NCBI GenBank assembly: GCA_026417675.1
Contig: JAOACV010000021.1
Coordinates: 1 to 12,707 of the forward strand
Length of the DNA: 12,707 nt
Reading direction: 5' to 3'
Source of the DNA: Verrucomicrobiia bacterium
GTDB taxonomy: Bacteria > Verrucomicrobiota > Verrucomicrobiia > CAIQCK01
This document shows, in pieces, positions 7,223 to 12,707 of the stretch. The notes under the pieces are model-generated. The model did not search any database. It was given only the letters and a program-made list of their open reading frames with translations, and was not told where the DNA came from. Position numbers and translations under genes: made by a program. Every line of letters starts with the position of its first letter. Within the stretch, counting starts at the first letter, position 1.

Positions 7223-8568
7223 CGGCTGGAGACCTCCCGCAACGCCCTGACTAACCGCTCGATGTCCTCGGGCAGCTTCGTTTCCGTCACGCACACCAAC
7301 AGTTCGCGCTCCATCTGCGGATAAAACCGCGCCAGCGGCAGACCCGGGAGGATGCCGTCGCGCTCCAACTGGTCGCAGATCGTCTGCGCGGAGATGGGGC
7401 AGGTCACGACAAACTCGTTGAAGAACGGCGCACGCGGGAACTTCAGCGCAAAGCCGGGCACGCGGCCAAGCGCCTCGGCGGCCTGATGGCTGCGTCGGAT
7501 GTTCAGTTCCGCCAGCTCCCGCATGCCGCGTTTGCCGAGCAGCGCCATGAAAATGCACGCTCGCAGCGCCATCAGCGATTGGTTGGTGCAGATGTTCGAG
7601 GTGGCCTTCTCGCGGCGGATGTGTTGCTCGCGGGCCTGCAACGTCAGACAGAACGCCGTGTTGCCGTCGGTATCCACGCTGCGGCCGACGATGCGCCCGG
7701 AAATCCTGTGAACCAACCGCCGGTTGCTGGTCAGAAAACCGACGTAAGGCCCGCCGTAGCCGAGCGGGATGCCCAGCGGCTGGCCCTCGCCAATTGCCAA
7801 GTCCGCGCCGTAGTCGCCCGGCGGCTGGAGCGCGCCGAGCGAAATGGGATTGACGATGGCGACGAACCACGCGCCGCGCGCCTTGATGATCTCGCCTGCA
7901 CGCTGCATCGGCTCGATGCAGCCGAAGAAATTGGGCGATTGTAGCATCACCGCCGCCGTGTGCTCGCCAGCCGCCGCAGCCAGCGCATCGAGGTCCGTGA
8001 CGCCGTCGCGCGCGGGCAGCTCGATGATCTCCACGTCCAATCCAGCCGTGTAGGTGCGCAGGACCCGCCGATACTCCGGATGCGCGGCGCTGGAGATGAC
8101 AATGCGGCGGCGATTCGGATGCGCGTTGAGCGCGAGGAACGCGCTCTCGCCGACGGCGGAGCCGCCGTCGTAGAGCGAGGCGTTGGACACGTCCATCGCC
8201 GTGAGCCGGCAGATGAGCGTCTGGTATTCGTAAAGCGCCTGCAACGTCCCCTGGCTCGCCTCGGCCTGATAGGGCGTGTAGGCGGTGTAGAACTCGCCGC
8301 GCGACGCCAGATGATCAATCGCGCTGGGGATGAAATGCTCGTAGGCGCCCGCGCCAAGGAACGACGTCAGTTGGCCCGTCGTCTTGTTGCGCGCCGCCAA
8401 CGCCGCGAGTTCGCGCCGCAACTCCAACTCCGACATCGCCGGAGGCAGGTCGAACGGGCAAGGACGCAACCCTGCGGGAATGGCCGCGACCAATTCCTCA
8501 AAGCTGGTCGCGCCGGTCTCGCGCACCATGGCGTCCAGTTCGGCGTCGGTGTTGGGGATGTAGTCCAT
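7219..8568 (-). CDS. gcvPA: Glycine dehydrogenase (decarboxylating) subunit 1
   Basis: Subunit 1 of the two-subunit glycine decarboxylase, pairing with GcvPB in the cytoplasm. Protein of 449 residues, normal for the family. The ATG at 8568 ([14 protein letters not shown]) is preferred because the family typically starts this way; a GTG at 8583 would add five residues. Family motifs include [74 protein letters not shown] and [18 protein letters not shown]. No strong ribosome site is seen before the start, and 121 nt separate it from gcvH. Its stop overlaps the gcvPB start, as expected for an equimolar two-subunit enzyme. The reading frame is intact. Confidence 0.94.
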   Translation of the reverse strand: MDYIPNTDAELDAMVRETGATSFEELVAAIPAGLRPCPFDLPPAMSELELRRELAALAARNKTTGQLTSFLGAGAYEHFIPSAIDHLASRGEFYTAYTPYQAEASQGTLQALYEYQTLICRLTAMDVSNASLYDGGSAVGESAFLALNAHPNRRRIVISSAAHPEYRRVLRTYTAGLDVEIIELPARDGVTDLDALAAAAGEHTAAVMLQSPNFFGCIEPMQRAGEIIKARGAWFVAIVNPISLGALQPPGDYGADLAIGEGQPLGIPLGYGGPYVGFLTSNRRLVHRISGRIVGRSVDTDGNTAFCLTLQAREQHIRREKATSNICTNQSLMALRACIFMALLGKRGMRELAELNIRRSHQAAEALGRVPGFALKFPRAPFFNEFVVTCPISAQTICDQLERDGILPGLPLARFYPQMERELLVCVTETKLPEDIERLVRALREVSSR

Positions 8569-8689
8569 AAATGCAACTCGCACAATCTAACGCGCAAGAC
8601 AGGATTCAGGAGATCCAAGGACCGACGGCTGCCGCTTTCAATGCTGCGGCACCCGCTTCACGTGTCACGGTTCACGTTCTGCGCTCCGC
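8569..8689. other. 121-nt spacer between gcvH and gcvPA
   Basis: No gene. It contains a 6-bp inverted repeat, TGCCGC and GCGGCA (8630-8635 and 8646-8651), and a short direct repeat TTCACG (8658-8663 and 8671-8676). It is the only sizeable gap inside an otherwise overlapping operon. Nothing clearly regulatory is visible. Confidence 0.4.
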
Positions 8690-9121
8690 CTACTTCTCGT
8701 CCTCGTCCTCCTCGTCGTCCCCTTGGTCCTCCTCGGCGAGTTTCTCCTCGTATTCGGAGTCGCTCATCAGGTCGTCGAGTTCCTTCGGATCCACCATCTT
8801 GATTTTGAACAGCCAACCCTTGCCGTAAGGTTCTTCGTTGACGAGGCTGGGGTTTTCGACTGCGGCGGTGTTGACCTCGACGACGGTGCCGCTGACGGGC
8901 GCGTAGATGTCGTTGGCGGCCTTGACGGACTCGACCACGCCGCACTCGGTGCCTTCCTCGACCTCGTCGCCGACCTTCGGCAGGTCAAGATAGACGATGT
9001 CGGTCAGCTCCTCCTGCGCGTAGTCCGTGAGGCCGACGGTGACGATGTTGTCTTTCTTGCCGACCTTCACCCACTCGTGGGTCTCGGTGTATTTCAAGTC
9101 GGACGGGACATTGGTGCTCAT
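8690..9121 (-). CDS. gcvH: Glycine cleavage system H protein with acidic C-terminal tail
   Basis: Lipoyl carrier that shuttles the aminomethyl group from P protein to T protein and is reoxidised by the L protein. Protein of 143 residues. The ATG at 9121 overlaps the gcvT stop (ATGA); AAAGGAG (9124-9130) lies only 2 nt upstream, so initiation probably relies on coupling. The start matches the family (YTETHEWV), and VGLTDYAQEELTDIVYLDLP is conserved. The lipoylated lysine is Lys67 in GVVESVKAANDIYAP. The conserved fold ends near residue 119. The last 25 residues (SEYEEKLAEED, then QGDDEEDEDEK) are almost all Glu/Asp, longer than in typical 125-130 residue GcvH proteins. The tail is encoded by a GAG/GAC-rich low-complexity stretch at 8692-8745. 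Its role is unknown; it should not disturb the lipoyl domain. Confidence 0.95.
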   Translation of the reverse strand: MSTNVPSDLKYTETHEWVKVGKKDNIVTVGLTDYAQEELTDIVYLDLPKVGDEVEEGTECGVVESVKAANDIYAPVSGTVVEVNTAAVENPSLVNEEPYGKGWLFKIKMVDPKELDDLMSDSEYEEKLAEEDQGDDEEDEDEK

Positions 9122-10242
9122 AGCTCCTTTGGCGGACTCCTGCGATAAATCGGTTTCGTTACAATTCGCGCGGGCCATCGCCGCCCGCGAATCTCGATTT
9201 CCAGCGCCTGCGATTGCGCGGCCTGGGCCGGCGACACATAACCCATGCCGATGCCCACGCCCAGCGAGGGCGACATCGTGCCACTGGTGACTTCACCCGC
9301 CACCTGGCTGCCGATCAAGATCGGGTAATGCGGCCGGGGCGGCGCGCTGCGTTCGTTCATGCGAAATGCAACGAGCGTTTTGCTACTGCCAGAAAGCTTC
9401 TGGCGTTGCAAGTGTTCTTTTCCGACAAACGCCGGCTTCTCCAGCGCGACAAACTTCGCCAGCCCCGCCTCGATCGGCGAGGTGTCTTCGTCCAATTCGT
9501 GGCCGTAGAGCGGATAACACATTTCCGTGCGCAACGTGTCGCGCGCCCCCAAACCACACGGCTTGACGCCTTGCTCCAATGACAAATCCCAGACCGTTGG
9601 CGTTGCCTCCGCCGGCATCAGCAACTCAAACCCGTCTTCGCCCGTGTAGCCGGTGCGGGCCACGAAGACCTCCGCACCCGCCAGGTTCCGTTTCGCGATG
9701 CGGTTGCGCGGCACCTCGGCGGAAACGCCGGGCAGGAGTTTGTCCATCACCGCCGCGCTGCGCGGGCCTTGCACGGCAATCGCGCCGGTTTGGCTGGAGA
9801 TGTTCTCGATCAGGAGTTCGGACCGCTGGATCGCCCACAGCGCCGCGATCCGGTTGATATGTTCAACGTCCGCTTCAATCCGCGACGCGTTGATCACCAA
9901 CAGATAAGCCTGTTCCGCGACGCGGTAGGCGTAGAGATCGTCCACCGTGCCGCCGCGATCGTTGCACATGAGGTTATATTGCCCCTGGCCGACGCCGAGC
10001 CGGGCGAGGTCGTTGGTGAGCAGTTGGTTGAGAAACGCAAGCGCCTGCGGGCCGCTGACGCGCGCCTCACCCATGTGCGAGATGTCGAACATCCCGCAGT
10101 CGCCGCGCACTGCCTTGTGCTCGGCCACGATGCCTTCATACTGCACCGGCATCTCCCAACCGCCAAAATCCACCAAGCGCGCGCCCAGGGCGCGATGGCG
10201 TTGATAGAGCGGTGTGCGCTTCAATGCAGTTTCCTGGGCCAT
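9118..10242 (-). CDS. gcvT: Glycine cleavage system aminomethyltransferase (T protein)
   Basis: Transfers the methylene carbon from aminomethyl-GcvH to tetrahydrofolate and releases ammonia. Protein of 374 residues, normal length. Motifs in order: VDFGGWEMPVQYEGI (24-38), GMFDISHMGEARVSG, QYNLMCNDRGGTVDDLYAYR with the folate-binding Asp101, YTGEDGFELLMP and CGLGARDTLRTEMCYPLYG, followed by HELDEDTSPIEAGLAKF. The C-terminal barrel has GEVTSGTMSPSLGVGIGMGY. First gene of the operon gcvT-gcvH-gcvPA-gcvPB; its stop overlaps the gcvH start. No Shine-Dalgarno is visible before the ATG at 10242, and the best promoter candidate places the transcript start within a few bases of the ATG. Confidence 0.95.
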   Translation of the reverse strand: MAQETALKRTPLYQRHRALGARLVDFGGWEMPVQYEGIVAEHKAVRGDCGMFDISHMGEARVSGPQALAFLNQLLTNDLARLGVGQGQYNLMCNDRGGTVDDLYAYRVAEQAYLLVINASRIEADVEHINRIAALWAIQRSELLIENISSQTGAIAVQGPRSAAVMDKLLPGVSAEVPRNRIAKRNLAGAEVFVARTGYTGEDGFELLMPAEATPTVWDLSLEQGVKPCGLGARDTLRTEMCYPLYGHELDEDTSPIEAGLAKFVALEKPAFVGKEHLQRQKLSGSSKTLVAFRMNERSAPPRPHYPILIGSQVAGEVTSGTMSPSLGVGIGMGYVSPAQAAQSQALEIEIRGRRWPARIVTKPIYRRSPPKEL

Positions 10243-10250
10243 GGCGGGCC

Positions 10251-10279
10251 AACGTAGGAGGCCGCGCCCGCGTTGTCAA
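10251..10279 (-). promoter_or_regulatory. Candidate promoter of the gcv operon
   Basis: On the minus strand a perfect TTGACA (10274-10279) is followed by exactly 17 bp and TACGTT (10251-10256, 3/6 match). Only 8 nt separate this -10 from the ATG of gcvT, so the mRNA would be leaderless or nearly so, which agrees with the missing ribosome site. Confidence 0.45.
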
Positions 10280-10316
10280 AACCTTTGCCGTGAAAGCCGC
10301 GCCGCTTCGGGGTGGA

Positions 10317-10384
10317 TCGCGTTCTCCGAACGCGATGATCCGTGCTGGGACTAAGAATCGGGGGAATCGCGTTCGGAGAACGCG
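10317..10384. repeat. Inverted pair of dispersed palindromic repeats
   Basis: CGCGTTCTCCGAACGCGA (10318-10335) and TCGCGTTCGGAGAACGCG (10367-10384) are perfect 18-bp inverse copies separated by 31 nt. Each arm is itself a small hairpin: TCGCGTT (10317-10323) pairs with AACGCGA (10329-10335), and CGCGTT (10368-10373) with AACGCG (10379-10384). The pair lies in the 169-nt gap between rlmD and gcvT. It could form one long hairpin or two short ones. A related copy lies at 5729-5747. There is no T run, so it is not a standard terminator. Confidence 0.85.
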
Positions 10385-10411
10385 GCCCACATCGGCGAAC
10401 GTGCCCGCGTG

Positions 10412-11599
10412 TCACCGCGCAAATTCGCCCACGACCTCGCAATGGACGGTTTGCGGGAACATGTCCAAAGGCTGCACGCTGAGCAGACGGTAGCCTGCGG
10501 CCAGCAGCGCCTTTGCGTCGCGTGCGAACGTGCCGAAGTCACAGGAGACATAGACCACCAGCGGCAAGGTGGCGCTGATGACGGCGGCCATGGCGCTGTC
10601 GCTAAGACCGGCGCGCGGCGGATCGAGCAACAGCGCGGTCTTGTCCCGCGGCAGCAGTTCGAGAGCGGCGCGCATTTGCGACTCGACGCGGCCTTCCAGA
10701 AAGCGCAGGTGACGATGACCGAGGCGGCGCGCGTTTTTGCGCGCCCAGACGGTGACGTGCTTGTCGAACTCGATCCCTACGCCACTATCCAGTTGGTCCG
10801 CGAGCGCGATGCTGAACAGGCCGACGCCGCAATAAGCATCGAGCAGATGACGGAGGCCGGCGCGACTAATGCGCTGGCGGACCTGGGCGACGAGTTCCGC
10901 GACGAGGCCGCGGTTGACCTGGAAGAACCCGCCTGCCGGCACCTGCAACGTCACGCCGGCGACGGTTTCCTCCAGCAATTGGTGGCCGCTGCCGACCATC
11001 CCGCGTGAATCAAGCCGCAGCAACAGCGTGTAAGGCCGTTCGGCGGGCGGTGGCGCGGCGCGGTAGGTGGCCAGCGCTTGATTAAGCGGCTCCGCGGCAA
11101 TCTCGCAGCGCGTGATGTCGATCGGCGTGCGATGATCAGTGCCGTGGAAGCCAATGAACCCCCGGCGGGGGTCCACCTCCATCGAGACCTTGTTGCGATA
11201 ACCGAACGATTCCGGCGAGGCGATGGGGTCGGCGACGGGAGGCGCGGCGATGCCGCCGATGCGCTGGAGCGCCGCGATGATCTGCCGTTTTTTTATCGCC
11301 AGTTGCTCAGCGTAGGCGATGTGCTGGTATTGGCAGCCGCCGCACGGCATCGGCGTGTTCGGCGCGGCGGGTCGCGGACCAAAATACGGGCAGCGCGGCG
11401 TGACTCGGTGAGGCGACGGCGCAATGACCTCGACGAGTTCCGCTTCGACGAAGTTCTTCCTGCGAACAACAACCTTCGCACGGACGCGCTCGCCGGCGAT
11501 GGTGTATGGCACAAAAACGACTTCGCCTTCGTGTCGCGCCACGCCGCCCTTGACGGCCACATCATGGATGTCGAGTTGCAGTGTTTCGCCGACGTTCAT
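10412..11599 (-). CDS. rlmD: 23S rRNA (uracil-C5)-methyltransferase, RlmD/TrmA family
   Basis: SAM-dependent enzyme predicted to make 5-methyluridine in 23S rRNA. Protein of 395 residues, complete. Residues 1-58 form a TRAM RNA-binding domain (DVAVKGGVARHEGEVVFVPY). Cys70, Cys86, Cys89 (MPCGGCQYQH) and Cys165 match the [4Fe-4S] ligands of RlmD. The methyltransferase domain shows GGFFQVN, LLDAYCGVGLFSIAL (SAM loop), LLLDPPRAGL and VVYVSCDFGTFARD with the nucleophile Cys353, then PLDMFPQTVHCEVV with the base Glu388. The Fe-S cysteines favour RlmD or RlmCD-type enzymes over TrmA; which uridine is modified (1939, 747 or both) cannot be read from the sequence. It precedes gcvT on the same strand but is separated by 169 nt and a repeat pair, so it is probably a separate unit. 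Confidence 0.88.
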   Translation of the reverse strand: MNVGETLQLDIHDVAVKGGVARHEGEVVFVPYTIAGERVRAKVVVRRKNFVEAELVEVIAPSPHRVTPRCPYFGPRPAAPNTPMPCGGCQYQHIAYAEQLAIKKRQIIAALQRIGGIAAPPVADPIASPESFGYRNKVSMEVDPRRGFIGFHGTDHRTPIDITRCEIAAEPLNQALATYRAAPPPAERPYTLLLRLDSRGMVGSGHQLLEETVAGVTLQVPAGGFFQVNRGLVAELVAQVRQRISRAGLRHLLDAYCGVGLFSIALADQLDSGVGIEFDKHVTVWARKNARRLGHRHLRFLEGRVESQMRAALELLPRDKTALLLDPPRAGLSDSAMAAVISATLPLVVYVSCDFGTFARDAKALLAAGYRLLSVQPLDMFPQTVHCEVVGEFAR

Positions 11600-11897
11600 C
11601 GGTTCATCACAGCAGGATCATACAGCAGTTGGCAAGGATGGGAACAGATGCGCGCAGATCCAAGTGCATCGGGTTCCGAAAACACGCTCCACGGATGCTC
11701 ACGGCGCGATGAATCGGGTTATTGCCAGCCTCGCCCCGAAACACCATGGGAAGCTTGCGCACTACCGCCGGCGGCTGGTAAAGGAGATGGAACGGACCAA
11801 CGCGGGTTTGGGCAAGAACTTGACGCCCCTGCGGATCGCCCCGGCAGCCGGCGCAAAGTGAATGCGCCGCGCAACGGTCCGTCCGAAAGAGCCGATC
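11600..11897. other. 298-nt region between divergent genes, with possible gene remnant
   Basis: It holds the rlmD promoter candidate on the left. On the right a plus-strand frame at 11709-11861 encodes 50 residues (MNRVIASLAPKHHGKLAHY, then RRRLVKEMERTNAGLGKNL), ending at TGA directly before an in-frame ATG at 11862 of the next gene. The basic, helical character looks like the C-terminal tail of a larger protein, but there is no ribosome site and I cannot assign a family. Nothing else is evident. Confidence 0.45.
11617..11622 (-). promoter_or_regulatory. Candidate -10 element of rlmD
   Basis: TATGAT on the minus strand, a 5/6 match to the -10 consensus, 17 nt before the ATG at 11599. The best -35 at 16-bp spacing is only TTCCCA, so the promoter call is weak. 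Transcription would start about 11 nt before the ATG, and no Shine-Dalgarno is visible. Confidence 0.3.
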
Positions 11898-12704
11898 ATG
11901 AAAAAGACAGGCACGCAGCTTTTCGTCTCGACCGCAGTTTTCGCGATCACCGCAGCGACGGCGCTCGCCGCGAGTGACTGGCCGCAGTGGCGCGGGCCGT
12001 TCCGAAACGGCATCGCCACCGACAGTCCTCCGCTGGCTGACGCGTGGCCTAGCAAGGGCCTGACGAAGCTGTGGGACAGTGAAACCATTCCCTCCGACGA
12101 CGACGGTGGCCACGGCAGCGTCGTCGCAGCGGCCGGGCGCGTCTATGCGTCCATCGTGTGGCACACCGACGTGCCAACCGAAACGCGCGCGATTGACGAT
12201 CTGGTGATGCGCCGGCTCGGCTATCAGTCCACCGCCAGTTGGCCGAAGGAAACGGTCGAGAAGCTGGAGAGAGACCGCCTCTCGCTCGACCCAAACCTGC
12301 GCGGCGAGAAGCTCGATAAGTTCATCGCCGACTGGCTGGAGAAGAACCTCGACCGCAAGAAGCGCCAGACCAGCGCCGGTTACGTGCGGAGCCGGCTGGA
12401 AAAGCGCGCCGACGCCATCCCGCTGGAGGTCTATGACAAGCTGCTCACCGTCTCCAAGAAACGCTTCCCCAACGAAGCCGCGATGATGGAGTGGATCAAC
12501 GCGCAGGGGTTCAGTGAGAAGATCAAGAACGAGATCATCGCCGCCGTGCCGCCGACGATGAAGGTCGCCGAGGACGTGGTGCTCTGCCTCGACCTCGCCA
12601 CGGGCAAGACGCTCTGGAAATGCAAGGCGCCCGGCGAGGCGGTGGGTCGCATGGCCTCCAGCACCCTCTCGTCCATCCTAGTGGAGGCGGCATTGTCCAT
12701 GTAG
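11898..12704 (+). CDS. Exported PQQ-like beta-propeller protein, N-terminal part, with helical insert and probable frameshift
   Basis: 268 residues are visible. ATG 11898 is chosen because it begins a clean signal peptide (MKKTGTQLF, hydrophobic core, ALAAS) just before SDWPQWRGPFRNG, the signature shared with the propeller gene at 3355-5046; AAAGAG lies 8 nt upstream. An in-frame ATG at 11862 is less likely. After the first blade (KLWDSETIP, GRVYASIVWHTD), residues about 96-225 form a charged, mostly alpha-helical insert (RAIDDLVMRRLGY, LRGEKLDKFIADWLEKNL, FPNEAAMMEWINAQGFSEK). Blade sequence resumes at VAEDVVLCLDLATGKTLWK. The stop at 12702-12704 follows GRMASST and a tail unlike the family. 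Shifting to the -1 frame around 12665 reads PLVHPSGGGIVHVD and stays open to the window edge, so a base is probably missing in ACCCTC and the gene continues beyond the window. Function is unknown. Confidence 0.78.
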   Translation: MKKTGTQLFVSTAVFAITAATALAASDWPQWRGPFRNGIATDSPPLADAWPSKGLTKLWDSETIPSDDDGGHGSVVAAAGRVYASIVWHTDVPTETRAIDDLVMRRLGYQSTASWPKETVEKLERDRLSLDPNLRGEKLDKFIADWLEKNLDRKKRQTSAGYVRSRLEKRADAIPLEVYDKLLTVSKKRFPNEAAMMEWINAQGFSEKIKNEIIAAVPPTMKVAEDVVLCLDLATGKTLWKCKAPGEAVGRMASSTLSSILVEAALSM

Positions 12705-12707
12705 ATC

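Noticed and set aside
10318..10384. Intrinsic terminator of rlmD
   Set aside because: The stem is long, but no T run follows it on the minus strand, and a related copy occurs elsewhere, so a repeat element explains it better.
10243..10411. Glycine riboswitch upstream of gcvT
   Set aside because: The gap is mostly the inverted repeat pair, and I see no aptamer-like conserved core. The likely transcript start leaves no room for a leader.
1..12707. CRISPR arrays, tRNA or rRNA genes, transposases, toxin-antitoxin or phage-defence genes
   Set aside because: No regularly spaced repeats, no RNA-gene landmarks and no such protein families were recognised on either strand.

Overview
The window is about 12.7 kb of GC-rich bacterial DNA with tightly packed genes. 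The mix of genes suggests a free-living, polysaccharide-degrading member of the Planctomycetes/Verrucomicrobia group, with Verrucomicrobiota most likely. The evidence is two exported PQQ-like beta-propeller proteins that start with a 'DWPQW' signature, a GH51/GH43 arabinose-releasing pair, and a split glycine decarboxylase (GcvPA + GcvPB). This is inferred from gene families; there is no rRNA in the window.

Layout. (1) 2-3084, + strand: the C-terminal part of a GH51 alpha-L-arabinofuranosidase with an embedded jelly-roll-like domain. It overlaps by ATGA with a secreted protein made of two tandem five-bladed (GH43-like) propellers. (2) 3085-3354: intergenic region between convergent genes. (3) 3355-5046, - strand: a secreted PQQ-like propeller protein. 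(4) 5237-5578, - strand: a small exported protein with a strong RBS, a good promoter candidate and a clear intrinsic terminator. (5) 5769-10242, - strand: the glycine cleavage operon gcvT-gcvH-gcvPA-gcvPB. T/H and PA/PB are joined by ATGA overlaps, and a terminator candidate follows. gcvPB carries a one-base frameshift. (6) 10412-11599, - strand: an RlmD/TrmA-type rRNA m5U methyltransferase. (7) 11898 to the right edge, + strand: a second PQQ-like propeller protein. It has an alpha-helical insert and probably a second one-base frameshift just before the window ends.

How the genes work together. The GH51/GH43 pair would release arabinose from arabinan or arabinoxylan outside the cytoplasm. The gcv genes encode the T, H and P proteins that oxidise glycine to CO2, NH3 and methylene-tetrahydrofolate; the shared L protein is not here. 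The two PQQ-like proteins and the small exported protein are extracytoplasmic and have no assigned substrate.

No CRISPR array, tRNA, rRNA, transposase or prophage gene was seen. The most unusual items are the tandem-propeller glycosidase with two apparently complete catalytic triads, a dispersed palindromic repeat in the intergenic gaps, the two frameshifts, and a -10 element enclosed by an inverted repeat upstream of the small exported protein.
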